Positions 8,780-17,398 of a stretch of 42,375 nt of DNA are shown here, one piece after another. Numbering within the stretch: position 1 is the first letter of the stretch; each line of letters starts with the position of its first letter. The DNA comes from a bacterium (GTDB lineage Bacteria; Zhuqueibacterota; QNDG01; JAGLOF01). A model generated the notes under the pieces. That model was not told the DNA's origin. It did not search any database and worked only from the letters and a program-made list of their open reading frames with translations. A program made the translations under genes and the position numbers. The stretch lies in NCBI GenBank assembly GCA_023139105.1, contig JAGLOF010000033.1, positions 1 to 42,375 of the forward strand. The letters run 5' to 3'.

Positions 8780-9694
8780 ATGAAGATGATCAATGATTTA
8801 CTAGTAAGTACAATAATACCCACATTCCAGCGCGCACAGTGTTTAAAGCGTGCTATTAATTCAGTTTTGAACCAAACTTATCAAAATATTGAAGTAGTAG
8901 TTGTCGATGATAATGACCCAGTTACAGAGTTTAGGCTTGAAACTGAAAATTTAATGTCATTTTATAGCAATGACAAGAGGGTGCGCTATATTAAACATGA
9001 AAAAAATAAAAATGGTGCCGCCGCAAGAAACACAGGAATACTTCATGCGAAAGGTGAAATAATTTGTTTCTTGGATGATGATGATTGGTTTTTGCCCCAA
9101 AAAATAAAGATACAATTAGATAAATTAATTTCAAATAAGTCATTTGATGGTGTATATTGTGGCCGAATGGAAAATGGAGTTTTAGTTACGTTAACAGTAT
9201 CAGGTGATTTAAAAGAGCAAATATTATTATCCGAGTTTATTCCAGCCACATCAACGTTAATGATTTATAAGAGTTGTCTTGAAGATATTGGTGGGTTTAA
9301 TATAAATTATCGTAGACATCAAGATTCGGAATTATTACTTCGCTTTTTTAAAAAATATCAGATTTATTCAATACCAAGATCATTAATCATAATGGGACCT
9401 AATAAAGCCGAAAATGAATTACATGGTAAGGCATTAGAGCAGTTAAAGAATAGCTATCTTGCAGAATTTGATGAAAAAATCAATGAAATAAATGTAAGAA
9501 ACAAAAATTTCAAAAAGAAAGTTTTTGCGAGTCATTTTGTTAAGGTATTCTTCGATCACTTACAAAATCAGCATTTTATTCTTGCTGTAAAAATATTTTT
9601 TAGGCTTATTACAAACTCAGCCTTCTTTTTTATGCAATATTCTTGGAATCATGTTTTACAATGGGTAAGAGTCAATTATAGGAAACATAAATGA
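8780..9694 (+). CDS. Glycosyltransferase family 2
   Basis: This is a GT2 enzyme of 304 residues. It begins LVSTIIPTFQRAQCLKRAI, a textbook GT2 first strand, has VVVVDDNDP near residue 36 and the metal-binding CFLDDDDW near residue 96. The C-terminal part contains two mildly hydrophobic helices (about 255-290) that may hold it against the membrane. Its stop overlaps the Wzy-like gene as ATGA. It is one of three GT2 enzymes in the AT-rich core of the locus, and its linkage specificity is unknown. Confidence 0.85.
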   Translation: MKMINDLLVSTIIPTFQRAQCLKRAINSVLNQTYQNIEVVVVDDNDPVTEFRLETENLMSFYSNDKRVRYIKHEKNKNGAAARNTGILHAKGEIICFLDDDDWFLPQKIKIQLDKLISNKSFDGVYCGRMENGVLVTLTVSGDLKEQILLSEFIPATSTLMIYKSCLEDIGGFNINYRRHQDSELLLRFFKKYQIYSIPRSLIIMGPNKAENELHGKALEQLKNSYLAEFDEKINEINVRNKNFKKKVFASHFVKVFFDHLQNQHFILAVKIFFRLITNSAFFFMQYSWNHVLQWVRVNYRKHK

Positions 9695-10863
9695 TTAGAA
9701 TAAGTAACATAAAAAAAATCGATTTACCGGCATTCATTTTTGTTAGTTATTATTGGAGTTTTTTGTTTTTAAAGTTGATAGCAAGAAAATATTATACAAT
9801 AAGCATGTTTGTACATGTTGTTTTTGTGCTGCTCTTAGTATATATTTTTGTTATTAATTTATTAATAAATAAAAAATTGAGCATAGAAAAGGCTGGGCTA
9901 CTTTTTTTACTATTTTTGGCAATATTTTCTTTTGATTCATTGATCCGCAGCAATTCTTACACATTTTCATATTTGTATCAATTTGTTTATGCTGGACTTT
10001 TGCCCGTCATTTTTCTTTCAAAAGTAAAAGATGTATACAAGTTACTTTATTATTTCGCTTGGTTCTCAGCATTAGCTCTGATCGTATTTGGTTTAGACCC
10101 ATTAAATAATTTTGTGATATTTACTGATTATATGGATTTCGGTTTCAATTTAGCTCTCCCTGCATTTCTAGGTCTATTTATTGGATACCATTTCCTTAGA
10201 ATAAAATGGATGTTGTTTTTAGTTCTAATAGCTTTTTTAGAGGCTGTAATTTTTTCTAATAGAAGTGTTATCCTAACTGTAGTTTCATTCTTATTATTAT
10301 ACTTTATAATTAATTACGGGTTAAAAAATAAGAATGCTTGGTATTTTATATTACCGTTAGGGTCTGTAGTCGCTATTTTCTCTCTTAATTTTAGCGCAGT
10401 TATTAATTATTTTTATTTCCTTTTTTCTGATCGAGGCTATCAAAGTAATAATTTTATTAGATTGAAAAATTATATTGCTACTTATGATGGCCTTGCTTAT
10501 GTTGGCCCAAGATTAAACATTTGGCGATATGCTAACTCGATGATTAGCGATAACCCAATACTGGGTCATGGTATTGGGGCCTTTGAAAATTCATATGGTA
10601 TATATGCACACAATATCTACTTTGAAATCATGGTAACATTTGGAAGTGTTGGACTATTAGTATTTGTTGTAATGATTTTTAAGTCATTTAAAAAGATGAT
10701 CGATTCAAATAAAACGGTTAAAATTCTCGGCCTTTTATTTTTTTCTCTTTGGTTCCCAAAACTATTCTTTAGCGTCAATTTTTTTGCTGATATTGGCTTT
10801 TGGTGTTTCATTAGTTTTTATTTTCTTTCTTTGCATTCTAATAAGCAAAATACCATAGGATGA
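9691..10863 (+). CDS. wzy: Wzy-like O-antigen/capsule polymerase
   Basis: This is a polytopic membrane protein of 390 residues with about ten to eleven hydrophobic segments and a larger periplasmic loop between residues about 245 and 310 containing RLNIW and GHGIGAFENSYG. The latter resembles the G-x-G-x-x-x-F/N motif seen in Wzy and WaaL proteins. It would polymerise flipped repeat units in the periplasm. The assignment rests on topology, this motif and its location between glycosyltransferases, since Wzy proteins share little sequence. It overlaps the upstream gene by 4 bases. Confidence 0.8.
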   Translation: MIRISNIKKIDLPAFIFVSYYWSFLFLKLIARKYYTISMFVHVVFVLLLVYIFVINLLINKKLSIEKAGLLFLLFLAIFSFDSLIRSNSYTFSYLYQFVYAGLLPVIFLSKVKDVYKLLYYFAWFSALALIVFGLDPLNNFVIFTDYMDFGFNLALPAFLGLFIGYHFLRIKWMLFLVLIAFLEAVIFSNRSVILTVVSFLLLYFIINYGLKNKNAWYFILPLGSVVAIFSLNFSAVINYFYFLFSDRGYQSNNFIRLKNYIATYDGLAYVGPRLNIWRYANSMISDNPILGHGIGAFENSYGIYAHNIYFEIMVTFGSVGLLVFVVMIFKSFKKMIDSNKTVKILGLLFFSLWFPKLFFSVNFFADIGFWCFISFYFLSLHSNKQNTIG

Positions 10864-10873
10864 ATTAATTAAA

Positions 10874-11734
10874 ATGGATATAAATATTAAAAATAGTGTT
10901 GGTTTTGTGTTTACCAATTATAATAATACAAATATAACAATACAGGCTATAGAGTCAATCATAAACCTCGCTGGCCAATTCTGTCCCTTTATTGTAATTG
11001 TGGATAATAATTCAAGAATTTTCGAACAGCAGCGGCTCGAGAAATTTAAAGAAAAATTTGATAATGTAAAAATTATTAAAAATGCTAAAAATTTGGGATA
11101 TTTTCCGGGCCTAAACATAGGTATTGAATTTATTCGTAATAATCATCCAGGAATAGAGATTATTGTAGTTGGTAATAATGATTTAATTTTCCCAAGTAAT
11201 TTTTTCATGAAATTAAAACAGAAGCAATCTTTGTGTAAAGAGTATCCTGTAATTTCCCCGAACATTATAACACTAGCCGGAGAACATCAAAATCCACATG
11301 TTATAGAAAAAATAACTTTTTTCCGAGAAATAATTTATGATTTGTTCTATTTTAATTATTTTTTTGCAAAAGTTATTAAATATATTGCTTCCAACACAAT
11401 TTTTTTTACAGATAGAAAAGATGAAAAATTCCACGATGTGCCTCAAACCATTTATCAGGGTTATGGTGCATGTTATATACTAACACCTTTATTTTTTCGT
11501 TACTTCGAAAAATTATGGGCTCCAACATTTTTAATGGGGGAAGAATTTTTTCTAAGCCTACAATTGCAGCAAAATAGTTTAGCTGTATTCTATGAACCGA
11601 CAATAGTGGTTCACCATAATTTGCATTCAACGATGGTCAAGGTTCCTAGTAGAGAGCTTTGGGAGATAGCAAAAAAATCTCATAAAATTTATAGACGATA
11701 TAATAAACTATGGGGAAAAAATGCAAATTTGTAG
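10874..11734 (+). CDS. Glycosyltransferase family 2 (rhamnosyltransferase-like)
   Basis: This is a GT2 protein of 286 residues. VGFVFTNYNNTNIT starts the nucleotide-binding domain, VIVDNNS follows, NAKNLGYFPGLNIGI matches the usual N-x-G-(Y/F)-x-x-G-x-N-x-G block of WbbL-like enzymes, and VGNNDLIFP is the metal site. It ends with LHSTMVKVPS, resembling the conserved H-x(3-6)-S patch near the end of that group. Its last 14 bases overlap the amidotransferase gene. The base composition changes visibly at this junction. The sugar transferred is not certain. Confidence 0.83.
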   Translation: MDINIKNSVGFVFTNYNNTNITIQAIESIINLAGQFCPFIVIVDNNSRIFEQQRLEKFKEKFDNVKIIKNAKNLGYFPGLNIGIEFIRNNHPGIEIIVVGNNDLIFPSNFFMKLKQKQSLCKEYPVISPNIITLAGEHQNPHVIEKITFFREIIYDLFYFNYFFAKVIKYIASNTIFFTDRKDEKFHDVPQTIYQGYGACYILTPLFFRYFEKLWAPTFLMGEEFFLSLQLQQNSLAVFYEPTIVVHHNLHSTMVKVPSRELWEIAKKSHKIYRRYNKLWGKNANL

Positions 11735-12845
11735 TCTATGCATTATGGACACTACAGACTCAAAAATTACTTTTGATGAGAAAGGAGTTTGCGATCATTG
11801 CCGTACTTTCTATAAAGATATCCAGCCCAGCTGGCACCCAGATGAAAAAAGCCAAGCAGAGCTACAGCATATTATTGAGAAAATAAAAAAAACCGGTAAG
11901 GACAAAGACTTTGACTGTATCCTGGGTATTAGCGGAGGCATAGACAGTTCATATTTAACCCATGTGGTAAAAGAGGAATATGGTCTCAGACCCTTGATAT
12001 TCCATGTGGATGCAGGCTGGAACTCGCAGATTGCAGTAAATAATATTGAGCGCTTAATTGATAAGTTGAATTTAGATCTCTATACTCATGTGATTGATTG
12101 GGAAGAGATGAAAGATTTGCAACTGGCTTTCTTTAAGTCAGGTGTACCTCATATTGATGTGCCTCAGGATCATGCTTTTTTCGCTACTATGTACAATTTC
12201 GCCTCCAAGTACAAGGTGAAATATATATTGACAGGTGCTAATTATTCTACAGAATGTGTAAGAAATCCAATGGAATGGATGTACTTCCAGTCTGATTCCA
12301 TTCAATTGAAAGATATACATAAAAAGCATGGTACTAGACCCATTAAGAACTTCCCCCTAACGAACATATTATGGCATAAGGTTTATCTGAATTATATCAA
12401 AGGGATAAAGGTCATAAAACCTTTGGATTATGTGCTGTACCACAAGGCCGATGCCATGCAATTGCTGGAAGATAAGTATGGGTGGCAGCCTTATCCGCAG
12501 AAACATTTTGAATCAAGGTTTACTAAATTTTATGAATCATACTGGTTGCCCAAACGATTTGGTTTTGATACCCGTAAAGTTCAATATTCCAGTTTGATAT
12601 TGACTGGACAAATGACCCGTGAAGAGGCCTTGGCAAAGCTAAAGCAACCGGCATATGATGAGGATACTATTAAACAGGAATTTGAATACGTTGCCACGAA
12701 ACTGGGAATTAGTGTTGAAGAGCTTCAAGCATATATGGATATGCCTAAAAACACACATCTGGATTATAAGTCTCAACAAAATATATATAAAGTTGGGGCA
12801 AAAGTAATGCGTACATTGGGTTTGGAAAGGGGCGGTAAACGGTGA
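11721..12845 (+). CDS. N-acetyl sugar amidotransferase (WbpG/PseA-type)
   Basis: This ATP-dependent PP-loop enzyme should turn an N-acetyl group of a sugar into an acetamidino group, using ammonia delivered by a HisH/HisF-like pair. Residues 4-7 (CSLC) and 24-27 (CDHC) form two CxxC pairs that probably bind zinc, and SGGIDSS at 71-77 is the PP-loop. The length of 374 residues matches WbpG. The two genes that follow are its glutaminase and ammonia-channel partners, overlapping by GTGA and then by one base, the order seen in Pseudomonas aeruginosa O5. The polysaccharide therefore probably contains an amidine sugar. Confidence 0.9.
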   Translation: MQICSLCIMDTTDSKITFDEKGVCDHCRTFYKDIQPSWHPDEKSQAELQHIIEKIKKTGKDKDFDCILGISGGIDSSYLTHVVKEEYGLRPLIFHVDAGWNSQIAVNNIERLIDKLNLDLYTHVIDWEEMKDLQLAFFKSGVPHIDVPQDHAFFATMYNFASKYKVKYILTGANYSTECVRNPMEWMYFQSDSIQLKDIHKKHGTRPIKNFPLTNILWHKVYLNYIKGIKVIKPLDYVLYHKADAMQLLEDKYGWQPYPQKHFESRFTKFYESYWLPKRFGFDTRKVQYSSLILTGQMTREEALAKLKQPAYDEDTIKQEFEYVATKLGISVEELQAYMDMPKNTHLDYKSQQNIYKVGAKVMRTLGLERGGKR

Positions 12846-13459
12846 TTGGGATCCTTGACTACGGTCTTGGCAACATCCGTGCCTTTGCTAATATCTACAA
12901 AAATTTGGATATGCCGTACAGAACCGTCAGTTGCGTGAATGATTTTGAGGGTGTTTCAAAGATTATCTTGCCGGGAGTTGGCGCGTTTGATCATGCCATG
13001 GATCAGCTGAATCAATCAGGGTTAAGAGATCGGCTTGATGAACTGGTATTGGTTGGGAACTTGCCGGTTATGGGTATTTGCGTTGGCATGCAGATGATGG
13101 CTGAAGACAGTGAAGAGGGCCAGTTGCCTGGATTGGGCTGGATCAAAGGGCATGTCAGGAAAATGGACATATCTCAGCTTACAGGGCAAACCCGTCTGCC
13201 CCATATGGGGTGGAATTCCATTAACCCTCTCAGCAATAATAGCATTTTATCAGGATTTAGTGAAACGCCACGATTTTATTTTTTGCATTCGTTTTATTTT
13301 AATTGCACAGACCAAACTCATTGTATAGCGACTTCGGTGTATGGCAAAAAATTCTCTTGTGCTGTAAACCGTGCTAATGTGTTTGGAATTCAGTTTCACC
13401 CTGAAAAAAGTCATCAAAATGGTATTCAGTTGCTCAGTAATTTCGGAAACTTATCATAA
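12842..13459 (+). CDS. hisH: HisH-like glutamine amidotransferase
   Basis: This is a class I glutaminase releasing ammonia from glutamine for its HisF-like partner. The catalytic nucleophile is Cys80 in MGICVGMQ, and His186 and Glu188 are in IQFHPEKS; the triad is complete. It begins with GTG overlapping the amidotransferase stop (GTGA) and ends one base into the HisF-like gene. Context (amidotransferase upstream, no other his genes) points to the sugar amidination pathway and not to histidine biosynthesis. Confidence 0.9.
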   Translation: MIGILDYGLGNIRAFANIYKNLDMPYRTVSCVNDFEGVSKIILPGVGAFDHAMDQLNQSGLRDRLDELVLVGNLPVMGICVGMQMMAEDSEEGQLPGLGWIKGHVRKMDISQLTGQTRLPHMGWNSINPLSNNSILSGFSETPRFYFLHSFYFNCTDQTHCIATSVYGKKFSCAVNRANVFGIQFHPEKSHQNGIQLLSNFGNLS

Positions 13460-14244
13460 TGCTTTATCCAAGAATAATACCATGTTTATTGGTTCATAAT
13501 AAAGGATTAGTGAAAACTGTCCGGTTCAAAGATCCCAAGTATGTGGGCGATCCTATTAATGCCGTAAAGATATATAACGAAAAAGAAGTAGATGAATTGA
13601 TCGTTGTCGATATTGATGCCTCAAGAGAAGGGCGTGAACCGGATTATAAAATGATTGAAAATCTGGCCATGGAATGCCGCATGCCTCTTTGCTATGGAGG
13701 TGGTATAAAAACAGCGACACAGGCTAGACGCATATTCGGTTTAGGTGTAGAAAAGGTGGCCATCAGTTCGGCTGCGGTGGAAAATCCTAATCTGGTAACA
13801 GAGATGGCTGTTCAGGTTGGTAGTCAGAGTGTGATAGTTGTTTTGGATGTAAAAAAACGGAAAATGGGCAATAAGTACGAGTTGTACACCCATAATGCCA
13901 CTAAGAAAACAGGATTGAATCCGATTGACTTTGCTAAGCGCCTGGAAGCACTTGGTGTTGGTGAGATTGTTGTCAATTCTGTTGATCAGGATGGCGTGAT
14001 GAAGGGCTATGATTTCAATATTATTGATCAAATTAGGGAAGTGATTTCCGTGCCTATGTCTGTATTGGGTGGTGCTGGTACATTGGAAGATATTGGGCAG
14101 TTAATTGCCCGACATGGCATTATTGGTGCTTCCGCAGGCAGCCTATTTGTTTTTAAAGGAAAATACAGGGCTGTATTAATTAATTACCCACGCCCAGATG
14201 AAAAAGAAGCATTAGTGAAAACGCATTTTGCTGCGCTAAAGTAA
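13459..14244 (+). CDS. hisF: HisF-like ammonia-channel subunit, sugar-amidination type
   Basis: This TIM-barrel protein of 261 residues is homologous to imidazole glycerol phosphate synthase cyclase. The catalytic Asp11 of true HisF is replaced here by Leu11 (IIPCLLV), while the Asp of VVLDVKK (equivalent to Asp130) remains. Loss of Asp11 argues against cyclase activity. It fits a role as ammonia conduit between the HisH-like glutaminase and the WbpG-type amidotransferase encoded just upstream. It is a dedicated locus gene, not a spare histidine gene. Confidence 0.88.
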   Translation: MLYPRIIPCLLVHNKGLVKTVRFKDPKYVGDPINAVKIYNEKEVDELIVVDIDASREGREPDYKMIENLAMECRMPLCYGGGIKTATQARRIFGLGVEKVAISSAAVENPNLVTEMAVQVGSQSVIVVLDVKKRKMGNKYELYTHNATKKTGLNPIDFAKRLEALGVGEIVVNSVDQDGVMKGYDFNIIDQIREVISVPMSVLGGAGTLEDIGQLIARHGIIGASAGSLFVFKGKYRAVLINYPRPDEKEALVKTHFAALK

Positions 14245-14297
14245 TATCCTACCTGCTTGTTAACTTACATTTGAAAATATTCAAGAGGCAATTTTAG

Positions 14298-16406
14298 ATG
14301 AAACAAATTCTTCAAAATCTGAAAACGGGTGTGATGGAATTAGCTGAATTGCCAGCCCCTGTGATGCAACCAGGTCATGTATTAATACAAACCCGGAAAA
14401 CCGTGGTCTCGGTGGGTACGGAAAAGATGTTGGTTGAGTTTAGTAAAGCCAACCTGCTTCAGAAAGCCAGGCAACAGCCTGAAAAAGTGCAGCAGGTTCT
14501 GGACAAAATGCGGACTGATGGTTTGATGCCCACACTGGAAGCCGTATTCAGGAAACTGGATGAGCCCCTGCCTCTGGGGTATTGTAACAGTGGGGTGGTG
14601 TTGGGAGTCGGTGCAGGTGTAATCGATTTGCAGCCAGGTGACCGTGTGGCCAGTAATGGTCCGCATGCAGAAATGGTTATTGTCCCACGAAATCTTTGTG
14701 TTAAAATACCAGATGCAATCAGTGATGAACAGGCCGCATTTGGTGTTTTAGGCAGTATAGCGTTACAAGGTGTGCGCCTGGCTGAACCCACATTAGGCGA
14801 AACCTTTATGGTATTCGGTTTGGGATTGTTGGGTCTTTTAAGTGTGCAGTTGTTAAGGGCCAGTGGTTGTAAGGTGCTGGCTGTAGATTTTGATAAAGAA
14901 CGGCTTGCTTTGGCTGGAAAATATGGGGCAACTATAGTCGATTTGTCTGGCGGAGCTGACCCAGTAAAGGCAGCAGAAGCAGTCTCGACCGGAAAAGGTA
15001 TAGATGGGGTAATCATTGCTGCCTCTGCAAAGTCTGATGATATTGTACATCAGGCAGCTGAGGCTTGCCGACCACGTGGACGTATTATTTTGGTAGGCGT
15101 TGTTGGGCTACAGTTGCGTCGTAGTGATTTTTATAAAAAGGAACTCACTTTCCAAGTGTCCTGTTCTTATGGCCCCGGTCGTTATGACGACAAATATGAA
15201 CAGGGTGGCCAGGATTACCCTCACGGTTTTGTCAGGTGGACTGAACAGCGAAATATAGAGGCTATATTAACAGCCATTGCCGATGGTCATGTAAATGTGA
15301 ATGAACTGATAACCCACCGATATAATTTCAAGGATGCAGTGCAGGCCTATGATAATTTAAAAGGTGGTGCATTGGGTATTCTACTGGATTATGACAGTAG
15401 TCCTCGGGTTGAGAATACAATTGAAACAACCGTTGTGCATAGTGAAAAGATAGTGGGTAAAGTTGTGGCAGGTGTGATTGGTGCGGGTGGATTTTCTAAA
15501 AGTGTATTAATACCGGCTTTGGTCAAAGAAGGTGTACAGATTAAATATGTGGCAGATCTGCAGTCAGCAGCGTCGGGATATGCAGCTAGAAAATTTGGAA
15601 TACAAAAGGCTACAACAGATTACCAGCAAATTCTTAAAGATCCTGAGGTTAATACGGTTTTCATCGTTGTGGGGCATCATCTGCATGCTCGGTTTGTTGT
15701 GGAAGCACTGGAAGCAGGCAAGCATGTATTTGTAGAAAAACCACTTTCAATCAATGAAGAAGGTTTGATGCAAATCGAGAAGGCAATGAATAGCCATTCG
15801 CAGCACTTGATGGTTGGTTATAACCGACGCTTTTCACCATACGCCAAGAAAATGACATCTCTCCTGGCTTCCAGAACACAGCCCATGACCATGATCTACA
15901 CGGTAAATGGTGGAGAAATACCGGCAGACCATTGGATACAAGATCCTTTGCGCGGTGGGGGGCGTATGATTGGTGAGGGGTGCCATTTTATAGATTTCCT
16001 GCAGTGTATCACCGGCCATGCAATTGAAAATGTGCAAGCCATGAAGATTGGTCAGCAGGCTGGTTTGCCTATTCGTGATGATAAAATGACAGTGAACATA
16101 TTATTTAAAGATGGCTCATTGGGTACACTACATTATTTTGCTAATGGTAGCAAAAAATTTTCAAAAGAGCGGGTGGAGGTCTTTTCAGACGGTCGCATAT
16201 TGGTAATGGATAACTTTAAGTCTTTAACCGGTTATGGATTTAAGGGTTTTAAGAAAATGAAAACCGCACGCCAGAGTAAGGGGCATCAACAGGAGATCGC
16301 TGCATTCGTAAGGGCAATTGACTCCAGTGGAGTGGCGCCCATATCCTTTGATATTATGGCCTCTGTTACACGGGCTACATTTAAAGCAGTAAAACAATCT
16401 AATTAA
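14298..16406 (+). CDS. Bi-domain oxidoreductase (MDR dehydrogenase fused to Gfo/Idh/MocA)
   Basis: This is a fusion of 702 residues. The first half (about 1-370) is a medium-chain dehydrogenase/reductase fold with a Rossmann motif FGLGLLG at 173-179. It lacks the usual GHE and cysteine zinc ligands (SVGTE and LGYCNSG stand there), so it is probably zinc-independent. The second half (about 388-702) is a Gfo/Idh/MocA oxidoreductase with GVIGAGGFS, EKPLS and GYNRRFSP. Such fusions recur in polysaccharide clusters next to uronate-modifying genes, as here. The substrate is probably a nucleotide sugar; the reaction is not known. AGAGG lies about ten bases upstream of the ATG. Confidence 0.88.
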   Translation: MKQILQNLKTGVMELAELPAPVMQPGHVLIQTRKTVVSVGTEKMLVEFSKANLLQKARQQPEKVQQVLDKMRTDGLMPTLEAVFRKLDEPLPLGYCNSGVVLGVGAGVIDLQPGDRVASNGPHAEMVIVPRNLCVKIPDAISDEQAAFGVLGSIALQGVRLAEPTLGETFMVFGLGLLGLLSVQLLRASGCKVLAVDFDKERLALAGKYGATIVDLSGGADPVKAAEAVSTGKGIDGVIIAASAKSDDIVHQAAEACRPRGRIILVGVVGLQLRRSDFYKKELTFQVSCSYGPGRYDDKYEQGGQDYPHGFVRWTEQRNIEAILTAIADGHVNVNELITHRYNFKDAVQAYDNLKGGALGILLDYDSSPRVENTIETTVVHSEKIVGKVVAGVIGAGGFSKSVLIPALVKEGVQIKYVADLQSAASGYAARKFGIQKATTDYQQILKDPEVNTVFIVVGHHLHARFVVEALEAGKHVFVEKPLSINEEGLMQIEKAMNSHSQHLMVGYNRRFSPYAKKMTSLLASRTQPMTMIYTVNGGEIPADHWIQDPLRGGGRMIGEGCHFIDFLQCITGHAIENVQAMKIGQQAGLPIRDDKMTVNILFKDGSLGTLHYFANGSKKFSKERVEVFSDGRILVMDNFKSLTGYGFKGFKKMKTARQSKGHQQEIAAFVRAIDSSGVAPISFDIMASVTRATFKAVKQSN

Positions 16407-16426
16407 CGGACTCGGATTTACATTTT

Positions 16427-17398
16427 ATGAAAAAACTGGCTTATCTCTGGCGTATTTTCGCCTCTTATGTCTTTACAAAAAACAATCAGTTAACCTTTTG
16501 GCACGGCCCGCCGTCACAAAATTTGGAAGCTGTTTTTGATCAAGTTGGCCCTTATTATATGCGGTTTTATTCTAAGGCACAGTATCCGGGACCCTTTGAT
16601 GAAAAGGGTGTGCCTATGCTGGACTATCATGGCACTATTGGCCTTCAGTATAATCCAATTGCCATCGCCCAGTATGCATTGGGTCATTACAATCAATATT
16701 TAGCAACAAAAGATGAAGTTCACCTGAACGCCTTCAAGCAGCAGGTTGTGTGGATGCTTGACAATCTGTTGCCCAATGAGTTTGGATGTCAGGTTTGGAA
16801 ACACCATTTCGATTTTGATTACAAGCAGACATTAAAAAATGGTTGGTATTCAGGTTTGGCCCAGGGACAGGGCCTCTCTGTGCTGGTGCGGGCGCGGCAA
16901 GTGATGGATGATGAGCGTTTGGATAATGCCATTGCCACAGTATTCGAGACTTTTAAGCTGGCCACCGATGCCGGCGGTGTGGTCATGCATGATGAGGCTG
17001 GGGATCTATGGATTGAGGAATATCTGGTTGATCCGCCCACTCATATCCTCAATGGTTTTATGTGGGCATTGTGGGGGCTATATGACCTATGGCTTGATAC
17101 GTATGATAATGAAGTCAAAGAGATCGTTGATGATTGTGTTAAGACTATTAAAAATAATCTGCATAACTATGATACCGGATATTGGTCACTTTATGAATTA
17201 TCTCAGAACCGTCTGAAAATGTTGACCAGCCACTTTTACCATCAACTGCATATCGTCCAACTGCAAATAATGGCCAGGATGGCTGGGGATGAATACTTCA
17301 AAGAAGTGGCGGACCGCTGGACAGCCTATGGTGAACGTAAAATTAACCGTTACCGTAGTTTAATCGGAAAAATCCTTTTTAAACTATTCTATTATTAA
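16427..17398 (+). CDS. D-glucuronyl C5-epimerase family protein
   Basis: This protein of 323 residues matches the C-terminal catalytic domain of glucuronyl C5-epimerases. Characteristic stretches are YHGTIGLQYNP, NGWYSGLAQGQGLSVL and PPTHILNGFMWALWGLYD. These enzymes convert D-glucuronate to L-iduronate in a polymer. No signal peptide is evident; the short N-terminus has one mildly hydrophobic helix. It may therefore act in the cytoplasm or at the membrane on lipid-linked units, although epimerases usually act on polymer. It lies between the bi-domain oxidoreductase and a GT4 glycosyltransferase and abuts the latter. A lyase-like rather than epimerase activity cannot be excluded. Confidence 0.82.
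   Translation: MKKLAYLWRIFASYVFTKNNQLTFWHGPPSQNLEAVFDQVGPYYMRFYSKAQYPGPFDEKGVPMLDYHGTIGLQYNPIAIAQYALGHYNQYLATKDEVHLNAFKQQVVWMLDNLLPNEFGCQVWKHHFDFDYKQTLKNGWYSGLAQGQGLSVLVRARQVMDDERLDNAIATVFETFKLATDAGGVVMHDEAGDLWIEEYLVDPPTHILNGFMWALWGLYDLWLDTYDNEVKEIVDDCVKTIKNNLHNYDTGYWSLYELSQNRLKMLTSHFYHQLHIVQLQIMARMAGDEYFKEVADRWTAYGERKINRYRSLIGKILFKLFYY

Noticed and set aside
13459-14244. HisF/HisH as histidine biosynthesis genes
   Set aside because: Asp11 of HisF is Leu, and the genes overlap a WbpG-type amidotransferase with no other his genes nearby.
14459-15016. 185-residue minus-strand open frame
   Set aside because: It lies wholly inside the bi-domain oxidoreductase gene; composition and lack of any motif mark it as an antisense shadow.
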